Shown here: positions 22,862-34,339 of the stretch, in pieces
How the letters are laid out: every line of letters starts with the position of its first letter
Numbering within the stretch: the first letter of the stretch is position 1
NCBI GenBank assembly: GCA_027924585.1
Contig: BSBM01000307.1
Coordinates: 18,089,501-18,153,500, forward strand
Direction: 5' to 3'
DNA: 64,000 bases
Origin: Larix kaempferi
Lineage: Eukaryota > Streptophyta > Pinopsida > Pinales > Pinaceae
Program-made: the position numbers and the translations under genes
The notes under the pieces: generated by a model
Databases searched by the model: none
Seen by the model: only the letters and a program-made list of their open reading frames with translations
What the model was told of the DNA's origin: nothing

Positions 22862-24733
22862 CCTGGAGTGCAAAGCAAGTAAATTTTGGTCAGTTTATTG
22901 ATTAAAAATTTCTTCACAGCCATACTCGTGGGCTATTTTGTATATAGTGGCGGGTACCCGCGGTCAGTCTATTTTTTTACTGCACATTTGGTGCCCTACC
23001 TACGACCTGCATAGTTATAGCCCGCGGGTAGTGCCGAAGCCATATAGGGCTTGGCCAAACAAAAATCCCACCGATGAAAATTGAAATAAAAGCATGCAAA
23101 TGAAAGGTATGGAAGTGACTACTAACCTGCTCCGGACGGTTCGCTGAACGATCGCCTGTAGCTCTCAGAATTCACAACTGAACTTTCAGGTGAAAACTTA
23201 CCACTAAACTCCAAAATGGTGAATAGTACAAATGAATTGTGAATTGTAAAATTTTATTATTATTTATAATTTTCTGGACCCACTTTTCTATAGTTTTTGC
23301 CATTTTGAGCCGTTATGAACTAATATCGTGTTATGAAGTAGTGTTTTTTAATTAGTCTTCGGAGAAAGTTGTTCTGGACCTTTTCACACCTACGGCAAGT
23401 ATGTTTCACACCTGGCATATAGGTTAGATACCATTTTCGCATGCATTATGCATTTGACCTATTGACCATTTTCATAAACCCTAGGTGCGACCCCGCTTCG
23501 TAACTGACACTAAACCTTCACACTACTCTAGAAGTGTCATTATGCGGCGGTAGGGCTTTTCCGAACATGGGTACCCTAGTTAGAACCCCTTATGTATTCC
23601 GGTGCCCATGACGTTGTTTGTCCTTAGGATTGGGAGTCCTTTGTAGTTAAGCCATGACATTGCGATAAAGACTCATACTCTACTTTCTCTTATGCTGGCC
23701 ATCTCCCTTAAGGACTCCCCTCCGTTATATCATGTTGTGATTGCATTGCATCATCCTGCTTGTCCCTTGAGCTTTGTGTCGGCTCTTTCCTACTCAGTTA
23801 TTATCCTGGTGCCTGAGCATTGTACCCTGTCGAGCCCTGTAGAACTTTCATTTGTCCTTCACAATGTGATGACCCTTTTGACCCTGAGGGAACATACCCC
23901 CGAGTGTCCACATCCTGCACGCACTTCCTTGCATTGAGCATAGGTATGTTCCACTGCTTGGAACTAGTCTGCTAACTATTTGACACTCGTTCCCTCACTT
24001 GTTGTACTATAAGAAATTTTATTCTTTTTTAAGGTTTTCACAAATATGAAAAAGACCAAAAAAATCAAATATTCCAAAAAGCCGAACGGGATTATGATCA
24101 CTATTTCTTGTTGGCAACTGTTGTGTCGCCTTTTAACATAGCATTCATTCCACTCTGTACATTATGAGTCGGGACTATAGTTGGACCTTAGGAGTTGTAC
24201 TTGTTTCTCAGTTTTCACCACCGATTGGTTAAGCTTCCAGTCATTATGGAGCCCTTTGAGATGCCTCCTGCATTACACAGTCTATATCAAGTCTATGCTA
24301 CCTAAGTCTATCCATCTGCTCATGCTCTTGTTCAAAGGAAGTCTTGAAACCAGTGTCAGCCACTCCTTAGATCTCTTGACTATTGCATGTTGTCCATCCT
24401 TAAAGAGTCAATCCGTTTCACTTGATATCTTCCAAATCATTCAGCATTGTTGGTACCTCGTGCTGGTTGATGGGGGATTCCTTAATGCCCTCCTTCCAGC
24501 GAGTCTCGTTCCATCGACTTCAACTCATTTATTCGGGGACTTGAGGCGTAGAGTTCGATTGAGTACCTTGAGGCTTGCAGTCATTAGTGGTAGGTTCTCT
24601 CACCATCGACAGTTTTGGGAATACATCAATGTCCCCTGATCGATGGATTCATCCTAGTGTTCGACTTCAACCCATTTATTCACACTCCGATGATTGTGCT
24701 TTGTGCCTTGATGCCCATTTTCATTATTAGTGG
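22862..24733 (+). other. Element B 3' non-coding region, left of the E insertion
   Basis: No protein domain is recognised. It contains the palindrome GCGGGTACCCGC at 22950-22961 and a possible minus-strand donor GCAG|GTTAGT near 23127. That donor could pair with the acceptor TTGCACTCCAG near 22863 as an upstream intron of the antisense gene. AGTGG at 24729-24733 is the target of E. Open frames at 23692-23937 and 24181-24639 show no domain. Confidence 0.6.
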
Positions 24734-25337
24734 TGTTAAAATTCAATATGCTAAGACAGAAAATTGCAACATTACATTCCATTTCACAATAATAGCATAT
24801 ACAGGATCACTGAAGAAACAACAAGCATAGCATAAACACAAGAGACAGAGATTTATCCTGGGAAACCCTCATGGGGTAGAAAACCCAACAAAGCTTTCTC
24901 AATATAGATGACTAGCAATATACAAAGATGAAACCCTGAGACATGATCTCCTCCTCCACAATAGCATACCTCTCCTCCACAAGTGCGCTATCCTCAAGTG
25001 AGTGAGTGTATCAAATGAGGAACACACCTCCTCTATTTATACACTACACTGACATGTATTTTACACAGGTACACGTAGGCTCGTATTTAACCAATGGGTT
25101 AAATACCCCACTACAACTGACTGGGCCGACCCCTCTAGGTTGGTCTAATAACCCTTTGACCCACATAACACATACAGGGCCGACCCCCACTAGGGAAGTG
25201 TAATAACCCGAGTTACCACATTCCGACGGAGGAATAAACATCTCCGGATATACAATAAGATCTTCACAGAGGAATGAAACATCTCTGGAATAATAAAGTA
25301 CAAATATAATATTCTTTGAAGTTACAATATCTCAACA
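24734..25337 (-). repeat. Element E 3' LTR
   Basis: TGTTAAAATTCAATATG to CAATATCTCAACA on the plus strand, 604 bp, the same length as its partner. A minus-strand TATA box TATAAATAG lies at 25033-25041. Confidence 0.96.
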
Positions 25338-25350
25338 CTCCCCCTTAACG
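25338..25350 (-). other. Element E polypurine tract
   Basis: Read on the minus strand, GTTAAGGGGGAG directly precedes the 3' LTR, the expected plus-strand primer. Confidence 0.8.
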
Positions 25351-25559
25351 AGAAGGATATTATAACAACATCTGCACGAGCAAGGAGTCATCAACATCAT
25401 ACATGATACATCTTTAAATCATTGGAAGCTTTCTCAACATCATCAGTAACTCAAGCAGTTACTAGAACATCTTCAATACTGGAACATCGACATCTTCAGT
25501 ATTGAGTATTTATCTTCTGTAGCACTTGAACATCTACAACAATATCATCATCTGGATCC
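25351..25559 (-). other. Element E spacer before tandem arrays
   Basis: Low-complexity CATC/ACATC-rich sequence between the polypurine tract and the first tandem array. No coding signal. Confidence 0.55.
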
Positions 25560-25833
25560 TCACGATTATCGTCATCACATGATCATCAGCATCGTCATCT
25601 CACGATCATTAGCATCATCATCACACGATCATCAGCATCGTCATCTCACGATCATCAGCATCGTCATCACACGATCATCAACATCGTCATCACACGATCA
25701 TCAGCGTCGTCATCACACGATCATCAGCATCGTCATCTCACGATCATCAACATCGTCATCTCACAATCATCAGCATCGTCATCACACGATCATCAGCATC
25801 GTCATCTCACGATCGTCAGCATCGTCATCAATA
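25560..25833. repeat. 23-bp tandem array in element E
   Basis: CGATCATCAGCATCGTCATC followed by TCA or ACA repeats about 11 times with few changes. An open frame across it is a repeat artefact. Confidence 0.92.
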
Positions 25834-25839
25834 CAGGTA

Positions 25840-26216
25840 TCTATAACAATACAAGTATCCACATCATTAGTACAAGTATTCATGCCAATACAAGTATACA
25901 TATCATCAATACAAGTATCCATACTGATACAAGTAACCATGTCATCAATACATGTATCCTATCGATACAGGTAACCACATCATCAATATAAGTATCCTAC
26001 CGATACAAGTAACCACATCATCAATACAAGTATCCATACCGATACAAGTAACTACATCATCAATACAAGTATCCTACTGATACAAGTAACTACATCATCA
26101 ATACAAGTATCCTACCGATACAAGTAACCACATCATCAATACAAGTATCCATACCGATACAAGTAACTACATCATCAATACAAGTATCCTACCGATACAA
26201 GTAACCACATAATCAT
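25840..26216. repeat. 38-bp tandem array in element E
   Basis: Units like TCATCAATACAAGTATCC plus TACCGATACAAGTAACCACA repeat with a 38-bp period (25942, 25980, 26018 and on), about nine to ten copies. Confidence 0.92.
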
Positions 26217-26228
26217 AAAAAAAAATCA

Positions 26229-26712
26229 CTTTCTCGGAGACCATTCGTCTACGGATCAATTCAGGGACCAAAGTCCGGGGATGATACAATCCCCACTTCT
26301 CGGAGACCACACGTCTACGGATCAATTCAGGGACCGAAGTCCGGGGATGATACAATCCCCACTTCTCGGAGACCACACGTCTACGGATCAATTCAGGGAC
26401 CGAATTCTGGGGATGATACAATCCCCACTTCTCGGAGACCACACGTCTACGGATCAATTCAGGGACCAAAGTCCAGGGATGATACAATCCCCACTTCTCG
26501 GAGACCACACGTCTACGGATCAATTCAGAGACTGAAGTCCGGGGATGATACAATCCCCACTTCTCGGAGACCACACGTCTACGGATCAATTCAGGGACCA
26601 AAGTCCGGGGATGATACAATCCCCACTTCTCGGAGACCACACGTCTACGGATCAATTCAGGGACCGAAGTCCGGGGATGATACAATCCCCACTTCTCAGA
26701 GACCATACGTCT
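26229..26712. repeat. 66-bp tandem array in element E
   Basis: About seven copies of a 66-bp unit containing CTTCTCGGAGACCACACG and GGGGATGATACAATCCCC (ATGATACA at 26281, 26347 and so on). GGGGAT..ATCCCC inside the unit is an inverted repeat. Because 66 is divisible by three, both strands stay open, giving false 22-residue repeat proteins. Confidence 0.95.
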
Positions 26713-27610
26713 ACGGCTCTCTTTAGGAGTGAAAGTCTAGGGATGATCCAATCCCCTCAACTGTCCACTAAGGACTTCATTCTCGGAGACCTCACGTCTA
26801 CGGCTCTCTTTAGGACTGAAAGTCCAGGGATGATCCAATCCCCTCAACTGTCCACTAAGGACTTCATTCTCGGAGACTTCACGTCTACGGCTCTCTTTAG
26901 GACTGAAAGTCTAGGGATGATCCAATCCCCTCAACTGTCCACTAAGGACTTCATTCTCGGAGACCTCACCTCTACGGCTCTCTTTAGGACTGAAAGTCCA
27001 GGGATGATCCAATCCCCTCAACTGTCCACTAAGGACTTCATTCTCGGAGACTTCACATATATGGCTCTCTTTAGGACTGAAAGTCCAGGGATGATCCAAT
27101 CCCTTCAACTGTCCACTAAGGACTTCATTCTCGGTGACCTCACGTCTACGGCTCTCTTTAGGACTGAAAGTCCAGGGATGATCCAATCCCCTCAACTGTC
27201 CACTAAGGACTTCATTCTCGGAGACTTCACATCTACGGCTCTCTTTAGGACTGAAAGTCCAGGGATGATCCAATCCCCTCAACTGTCCACTAAGGACTTC
27301 ATTCTCGGAGACCTCACGTCTACGGCTCTCTTTAGGACTGAAAGTCCAGGGATGATCCAATCCCCTCAACTGTCCACTAAGGACTTCATTCTCGGAGACC
27401 TCACGTCTATGGCTCTCTTTAGGACTGAAAGTCCAGGGATGATCCAATCCCCTACCTGTCCACTAAGGACTTCATTTTCGGAGACCATATGTCTACGGAT
27501 CTATTCAGGGACCGAAGTCCAGGGATGATACAATCCCTACCTGTCCACTAAGGACTTCATTTTCGGAGACCATACGTCTACGGCTCACTTTAGAACATGT
27601 GTTCAAGGAT
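26713..27610. repeat. 87-bp tandem array in element E
   Basis: About nine copies of an 87-bp unit that extends the previous one: GTCTACGGCTCTCTTTAGGA, GGGATGATCCAATCCCCTCA and TGTCCACTAAGGACTTCATT (ATGATCCA at 26743, 26830 and on). The final copies are shortened and change back toward the 66-bp type. The 327-codon open frame is repeat-made, like its counterpart on the other strand. Confidence 0.95.
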
Positions 27611-27930
27611 GATACAATCCCCACATGTATTCTCATCAATACAAGTACAAGTATCCTCAACCATACAAGTACATTAATCAATACATGTGTCATCAAAAGT
27701 ATATATTCTTACCAATACATCTTATCATCAAAAGCATGTATTCTCACCAATACATCTATCATCAAAAGCATGTATTCTTACTAACATCAAAAGCATGTAT
27801 AAGTAAAACTAAGTATTCTAAGTATAAGAGTCCTAAATCTAAATATTTCTAAGTATCTAGGTGTGGAGAACAGGTTACCTCATCATCGACCTTGTTGTTC
27901 GATGAGACAAACTCATCATCAGTGACTATA

Positions 27931-29075
27931 CTACTCCCCCTTTCGAGGAGGGTCCTTTTGAACTACACCAAGCTTGTCTCGGAAGTATTCAAATTTCACT
28001 CGAGACAAAGGTTTGGTTAGTATGTTGGTAACTTCTTCACTTTAGGTAAAGGTTTGGTTAGTACAATGTTAACCTATTACAAATTCAAACTTTATAGTTC
28101 CTTTCCGCGTCATATCTTGTTTGTTCCCTATGTTCTTTGACTTATCATGGAACACTAGATTCTATGTCATCTTGATACAACTCTAATTATCACATAGGAT
28201 CTCAGTTGGTTCTATCTCTAAGTCAAACAATCCTGAAGCCAAACTTCTTCACAACTAGCAGAGCAAGCAGCCATATATTCTGCTTGTGCTGAGAGCCACA
28301 CTAGACTGCTTCCAGCTAAACCACGAGATCATGGCTAATCCCAGACAATAACATCCTCTCGATGTGTTCTTCCTGTCTGATACACTTCCTGCCCAATCAG
28401 AATCTGAATAACCATCTGAAGTCATGATCTTCAAGATAGCATAGATCAAATTCTATCGTGTCCTTTATGTGCCTCATCACATGCTTTGCAACTATCAGGT
28501 GAACACATCTAGTTTCCACTAGATACTGACTCAAGGTGTTCACAACAAAGCATATATCTAGTCTAGTATATGTTAGATACATCAATGACCCAATAATTTG
28601 ACTGTACAGAGTTATATCCACTAACTCTGATGAGTCATCCCCTAACAGCTTCAAGTTGGAATCCATAAGAGTGGCCATTCCAACACCTCAAGTTCTTTTA
28701 ATATTTCTCAGCATACTTTCCTTGGTTGAGAAATTTTCCTTCTGAGCCTTGCCATACTTCCAGACCTAGGAAGTAAAGCATCAATTTGAGATCTTTCATT
28801 TTCATTTATGCATTGAATGATCTTCTGCATATCTATCTGTGCCATCTCTCGTTAGATGGGTCTACTGATATGAGCCTCAATATCATTCAAACTCTATGGT
28901 GAGTTCCTTCTTGCATCCATGTCATCTGTGTATAGAAATCATATTCAACCTTGTAGCAAAGGTTGAGATCCACATCACCCATGGTGATCATTAAGCTCAT
29001 CAATTGATTATCGATCCTGGGAACCCATACAAGACCTGATTCACATTTCTTCTTTAATTACACCATTAAGAGAAT
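27931..29075 (-). pseudogene. pol: Element E Copia reverse transcriptase C-terminus and RNase H
   Basis: Read on the minus strand: a finger/palm remnant ('RIDNQLMSL', 'DVDLNLCYKVE'), the polymerase box as LYTDD near 28930, 'MKDLKLMLYFLGLEVWQ', then 'TLYSQIIGSLMYLTYTRLDI' and 'FVVNTLSQYLVETR'. RNase H follows: 'GYSDSDWAGSVSDRKNTSRG', 'ISWFSWKQSSVALSTS', 'AEYMAACSASCEEVW', and the terminal 'FRDKLGVVQK', ending near 27931. Frame changes and stops are frequent. This is the standard C-terminal end of Copia pol. No integrase, protease or gag is found upstream. Confidence 0.88.
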
Positions 29076-31872
29076 GGTCTTATCTAGCCACTTGGAGCAA
29101 ACATTTCATCATGATTCTCTTCCTCTTTCTAAGAGAATCTTCTAGTCATGATCCTTCTATATTTTGTTTGATTTGTAAATCTTGTTGTTGAACATCCATC
29201 GCTTGTTCAGTGTTCATCATTCATCATGATCTTTCCTACAAATCAAAATTAAGTACAGGATTAGTAATACTTCATAATCATCAAATCATATTGACATGAT
29301 AACCTATTATGCATACAGATATCATTTACATAGTTATGCAACTATTTTGACCAATACTTTGGCACAACACTTTCCTATATCCTGTATGCATACAGTGACT
29401 ATCTAGATGCCTTCCATCTCTACCATAACATACTATCGAGAGTGTGCACAGCTCTCAGCATGTCAGCAAAGAGGTTTCATTCTAGACAAGCAACAATGGA
29501 ATGTTTGTCCAACTTACCAATCATATGCATATTAGTAGTATACTGTTCAATGCTCTATGAATACTCAGCATGAGATATTCTAGGAATACAAATATGCATG
29601 CAAGCAATATCATTTACTATTTCAAATAACAACTCAAATACTTATCTTTTATGTTTGTGTGGTTGCCTCTCGCTTGGTCTTCTAAATGTCTTTTGAACTT
29701 CTATTCATTCTATACCATTGTGCATGCTCAAGTGTGCAGTAGTGTTATCCTCATGATCTCATACACACACATACGTTCATTAGTATATTATAAACATTTT
29801 CAAAACATCTAAATAGTCTTGAATATGTATAGTCATGATCATAAATAATAAACATTAGTATTCAAGATTTCAGGGAAGACTTCTTTTACTCATGCGTATC
29901 ATCAATCAAGATAAAAGACATAATATGCATAATCCATTGATTACTAACTTTAAGCATATCTAATCATGCCAAGTATACTTATATAAGGGATCCCAATACA
30001 AGGTAAGATTCTTAACATGACATAGGAAAACATACCTGGATTAGTATACTTGCTTAGTTATGTACAACATACCTAAACAATCTCTTCAATGATTTAGAGA
30101 TCCTGAGCTAGAACCTGCATGTCTTATAGGTTAAGCATAATATAATGAAGTCATACATACCTCATAAGTAGAACAAAGATTATGGATGAGTCTTTGTCTT
30201 CATGATGTCATGGTCATGGAACTTGATTTGTCTTTTGTGATGTACCTGTATCTTGTTAGCAGACAACATCAACCTCACACAACACCATAATGCATTAGTA
30301 CAATCATATAGCCCTAATCAATGAATGTCTTCGATCATTCACATGCATTCATACTGTTACTAGGGTGATAATACAATTCTAACATTAATCAAGATTGTAC
30401 TAATAAATAACATGAAGACAAAACACATTATGAACTTAATCAAGAATCAGATTTCAAGACATACCTGAACCTACTTAAGTCATACCTGTCGAGACTTCTT
30501 GTAGTATTCTTATGTAAGGCCTTAGCCTCAACTCCCCTTGAAACTTGATCTGGAGCTTGATTTGGGTTTGCTGGAGAAACCCTAAAAATTCAATCTTTGA
30601 CTTTCACACTTCCGAATGAATGGAAGGATGTGTCTTGCTGGGCTGATCAAACTAGCATACTTCAATTTTGAAATCTCCAAAATTTGACCCCTCAAAATTG
30701 CCTTTGAAACTTCTGGATCTTCTGGACAGGATCCCGAACTAGGGTTTGATGAAGCCCACCCTTCTGCTTAATGAAAAGGTTTGATCCAAGGCTCTAAACT
30801 CTTATTTTTTCTGAGGAGCTTCCAGCCGTGGTTACAGACTTCAAAAATTCCAACTTTTTGCTGAAGCCCTAATTTTCCATCTTTCCGATCAAAATCCCGA
30901 GCTAGGGTTTGATCAAGCCCGGTCTTCTGCCCAACCAAAAAAATTTGATCTTGGTCTCTAAATTTCGATTTTTTTGAGTAGCATTCAGCCATGGATTCCG
31001 ATTCCAAGAATTCTAACTTTCTCCGAAACCCTAAATTCCGGAAGCCATGAATAAAGGTGCTCCAAAAATAATTATGTTTTGACAGAAATATGTACCTGAT
31101 TGTTTCTGCTATAAATCTGAAATTTTTGCTTCACAGGGTCTGAAAATGTTTTATACAGTAGCCTGACCTGTCATCTTTCCATCCTGACAGGTCTGACCTC
31201 AATTGGATTTTCTGAGAGAGAGTTATGCCAAATGTCGCAACGTGACCTGTTTTGGGATAATACAGGAGAGCGAACTTGTACGGTGTGCCACGTGTCACTG
31301 TTTGTACTTCGGCCTCTAAAAACTTTTTTTGAGATATCTCTCCTTGTTATCTTTCCATCCTGACAGGTCTGACCTCAATTGGACTCTCTGAGAGAGAGTT
31401 ATGCCAAGTGTCGTAACATGACCTGTTTATGGGATAAAACAGGAGAGCGAACTTGTACGGAGTTCCACATGTCACTGGTTCATCTTCGGCCTCTGAAAAC
31501 GTTTCCTGAGATAGTACAGTCTGTGTACTACGTGTCACTTTTTACGAAATTTAATTTGGAGCTTCCTAGCCCAAGTTATGACCTTTTTTCCTAGGTCACC
31601 TGATTTTGACTGAGATCTGGAAGAGGCAGAAACCCTAACTTGTACTGATCATAACTTACAAAGTACAATGAATCTGAGGGTGCCCTTTGGACACAAGGTA
31701 CCTGGGGATGTTATCTTCGACCTGTAAACTTTCAGACCCTGAAAATTCACAGAAATGGATTTATAGCGAAAGTTCCACGATGACTGGTTTTTGCTATGTA
31801 AAACCCTAACCTTCACATTATCGTAAGTAAAGCAAGTGTCGTAAGTGACATACCTTGTCTTCCTTCAGGTTA
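29076..31872 (-). other. Element E long leader
   Basis: About 2.8 kb of non-coding DNA between primer site and RT remnant. It aligns with D 59288-61370 in the opposite orientation, so it is a family feature. On the element strand, donor-like AGGTATG sites recur (for example near 30034, 30064, 30168 and 30486), and TTTGTAGGAAAGATC near 29230 resembles a splice acceptor that is also present in D at about 61250. A CTAGGGTTTGATCAAGCCC phrase occurs twice within 30720-31060. Confidence 0.65.
31175..31525. repeat. 176-bp tandem duplication in element E leader
   Basis: CTTTCCATCCTGACAGGTCT starts at 31175 and again at 31351. The copies share GAGAGAGAGTTATGCCAA and CAGGAGAGCGAACTTGTACG, with several differences. 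Small open frames here are not genes. Confidence 0.88.
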
Positions 31873-31884
31873 GCTCTGATACCA
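31873..31884 (-). other. Element E primer binding site (tRNA-iMet)
   Basis: The minus strand reads TGGTATCAGAGC directly after the LTR, a perfect complement to the 3' end of plant initiator tRNA-Met. Confidence 0.95.
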
Positions 31885-32488
31885 TGTTAAAATTCAATAT
31901 GCTAAGACAAAAAATTGCAGCATTACATTCCATTTCACAATAATAGCATATACAGGATCACTGAAGAAACAACAAGCATAGCATAAACACAAGAGACAGA
32001 GATTTATCCTGGGAAACCCTCATGGGGTAGAAAACCCAGCAAAGCTTCCTCAATATAGATGACCAGCAATATACAAAGATGAAACCCTGAGACATGATCT
32101 CCTCCTCCACAATAGCAGACCTCTCCTCCACAAGTGCGCTATCCTCAAGTGAGTGAGTGTATCAAATGAGGAACACACCTCCTCTATTTATACACTACAC
32201 TGACATGTATTTTACACAGGTACACATAGGCTCGTATTTAACCAATGGGTTAAATAGCCCACTACAACTGACTGGGCTGACCCCTCTAGGGTGGTCTAAT
32301 AACCCTTTGACCCACATAACACATACAGGGCCGACCCCCACTAGGGAAGTCTAATAACCCGAGTTACCACATTCCGACGGAGGAATAAACATCTCCGGAT
32401 ATACAATAAGATCTTCACAGAGGAATGAAACATCTCTGGAATAATAAAGTACAAATATAATATTCTTTGAAGTTACAATATCTCAACA
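31885..32488 (-). repeat. Element E 5' LTR
   Basis: 604 bp, matching the LTR at 24734. The transcription-side TATA box TATAAATAG lies at 32184-32192 on the minus strand, at the same offset as in the partner LTR. AGTGG follows at 32489-32493. Confidence 0.96.
32184..32192 (-). promoter_or_regulatory. TATA box of element E
   Basis: TATAAATAG on the minus strand within the 5' LTR, followed by AGGAGG. This is a close match to the plant TATA consensus, and both LTRs keep it unchanged. Confidence 0.75.
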
Positions 32489-32493
32489 AGTGG

Positions 32494-32985
32494 GTAATCT
32501 CGCATCTGTTAACAGTATACATCATTGACCGGTAATCAGACGATGTCTCATCGGGTTCGACCCCAACTCCTCTATTCACTTGATGGGACTTGCACTGTCG
32601 AAGACTTGTGTAGAAGACCCCAGGAAATTGTGGCATTCAATATGCTATATATGACTTTGAATTTACATATGAGATATCACCTCTCAGATATCAACAGTTT
32701 GTACCTCTAGTTTGCACCAGTTGTCTTCTTTTCAGCAGAAGACCATATCTTACTATAGAAGGATCATGGTTATGATCACTTATGACATGTATCCATTATA
32801 TACTGCCTATTCATGGCCATTGTATCAGATTGTTGTACTATACCGACATGTATCCAGAGATATTATTGTATTATGACGAGTGACCTGATCTTTCCACTTG
32901 TGTTTCCATCACTCCACTTCTGAGTTTTATAATGTATTTGAGCCATTGTAGCATCAATCTCTGACCTCACACATTAGGGGGCATC
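32494..32985 (+). other. Element B 3' non-coding end and polypurine tract
   Basis: This continues B after the E insertion. The end, ACATTAGGGGGCATC (32971-32985), is the Tat-type polypurine tract directly before TGTTACACC of the 3' LTR. No coding pattern. Confidence 0.75.
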
Positions 32986-33922
32986 TGTTACACCATAATC
33001 TTCCACCCTTGTGAGCATCAACATTCTTTGGCCTGTATGATCCATTTCAGTGACTCATATCCATTTATATCCTTCAGACACTATTTTTCCTATTTTTCCA
33101 CTTACCCGCATGTTGCATAATTTTAGCATGTGTACCCGCGAGTTGCATCACTATAGCCCACGGGTATCAAGTAAAATGGTAAAATCACTAGTTTATTACT
33201 TTTTACTCCCACAAAGCGGTTATTGGGTGACCTTTGACCCTCCATTTACCCAAGTAACGCCTCGATGTGTCCTTTCACCTACCTTTGAGAGGACTATATA
33301 TTGAGCACATATGGCTTATGGATGGGAGGAGAAAGAAGAGCAAGAGAACTCTAGTGGATTTTTTCCCTATCTTGAGCCTACACTCATTGATCCTTGTAGT
33401 TGTGAACCCTTTATGTTCACCTTCCAAACTCCTTTCATAGTTTGAGTTTTCCATTCATGGAGGATTGAAGTGGTGGAGGCATAAGTGGATTGATCCAGAT
33501 CTTGATTCAGATTGGTTGCCGTTAAGAGGTCGTATCACTTTGTACCTTTTCTTGTTAATTAATAGAAATACTCATATTCTTGTCCATCATGTTGTAAATG
33601 TTGTTTATTATACATTGGGTTGCATTTGCTTATGATATTATGGACCATTGTTATTGATAATATTAATGTCATTTATATATCATATGTGCTTGTTAGATAT
33701 TGGTTGTCAAGACTAATTTGCAGATTACAAGTGCGTGGATTAGCGTGGATTTGAAAGCTCCAACGGGGATCTACATCAAATGTTTGGATTGAGGTTGGTT
33801 GCATTTCTTCAGTATTTTAGCATTGTCTTTTATAAGAGCAATGTTTTGAGAATTGAGTATATTTTTGGTAGTCATCTGTCTGTTGTGGTATTCCCAAGCC
33901 ATAGTGAGTTTTCTCCAATACA
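32986..33922 (+). repeat. Element B 3' LTR
   Basis: 937 bp, TGTTACACCATAATC to TCTCCAATACA. An 8-bp insertion relative to the 5' LTR lies in a TATTTTTCC run near 33090. CCTAG follows at 33923-33927. Confidence 0.95.
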
Positions 33923-33927
33923 CCTAG

Positions 33928-34325
33928 AAATGCTCCAGTGGTATAATACCACATCTAAACAGACACCATATGAAGCATTTTATGGATAGGCACCACCAGT
34001 TCTTCTTCCATACATGCTCAACATCTCCCCAGTTCAGGAAATTGACTCGGTTCTTCGAAACCACGATCAAATTCTTCTCATTCTATAGGACAATCTTCAC
34101 ATGGAAAGAATTCGACTGAAACAACAAGCCGATCAGCACCGTTCTGAGCACACTTTTCACGCTGCTGATATGGTCCTTCTTCGTCTACAACCTTCCAAGT
34201 AATCCTCCCTGAAACTCAAAAGGTGTCAGTGGGCCAAAATGCAACCTGAGGATGCTACAGGGGAACCGCTTCTTCAGATTCTGCATCAATTTCCACATCT
34301 AAAGCTTTGAGGACAAAGCTTTTTC
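33928..34325 (+). pseudogene. Element A integrase C-terminus
   Basis: Resumes element A after B. The frame gives 'WYNTTSKQTPYEAFYG' (end of the integrase core), then 'SPVQEIDSVLRNHDQILLIL', 'MERIRLKQQADQHRSEHTFH' and 'AADMVLLRLQPSK', the basic C-terminal DNA-binding part of gypsy integrases. Stops (TAG near 33987, TAG near 34086, TAA near 34200) and a frame change break it. A chromodomain would follow in many chromoviruses, but the remaining ~100 codons show none. Confidence 0.85.
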
Positions 34326-34339
34326 AAAGGGAGAGGGGA
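34326..34339 (+). other. Element A polypurine tract
   Basis: AAAGGGAGAGGGGA directly before the 3' LTR. Confidence 0.9.

Larger units (their letters stand above)
24734..32488 (-). mobile_element. Element E: gag-less Copia retrotransposon nested in B
   Basis: Two 604-bp LTRs (24734-25337 and 31885-32488) are flanked by AGTGG at 24729-24733 and 32489-32493. The primer site TGGTATCAGAGC and purine tract show that transcription runs right to left. Internal order along the element is a long leader, the C-terminal half of Copia RT with RNase H, about 2 kb of tandem repeats, then the 3' LTR. Gag, protease and integrase are missing, so it must have moved with proteins from a relative. The LTRs differ at about 11 of 604 sites by eye, the youngest insertion of the nest. 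Confidence 0.96.
14226..33922 (+). mobile_element. Element B: Tat-like Ty3/gypsy retrotransposon with extra RNase H and antisense gene
   Basis: LTRs at 14226-15153 and 32986-33922 are flanked by CCTAG at 14221-14225 and 33923-33927. A tRNA-Arg-type primer site, and a purine tract AGGGGGCATC before the 3' LTR, are typical of the Tat clade. Excluding the nested Copia E it is about 12 kb. Gene order is (gag deleted)-protease-RT-RNase H-integrase-second RNase H-antisense gene-3' non-coding. The LTRs differ at roughly 50 of 928 sites by eye. It is closely similar to element C (50923), which shows what B lost: about 2.6 kb of gag. Confidence 0.94.

Noticed and set aside
24181-24639. 152-codon plus ORF
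   Set aside because: It lies in the non-coding 3' region of element B, with no domain and no counterpart that can be checked in C.
26545-27528. 327-codon plus-strand ORF with 29-residue repeats
   Set aside because: It is produced by 66- and 87-bp tandem units divisible by three. The opposite strand is open for the same reason, and it lies antisense within element E.
26229-27610. CRISPR-like array
   Set aside because: Units are head-to-tail tandem copies without unique spacers, in a plant retrotransposon.
34200-34336. Chromodomain at the end of element A integrase
   Set aside because: The remaining codons before the polypurine tract show no aromatic-cage pattern, so chromovirus assignment rests on other features.
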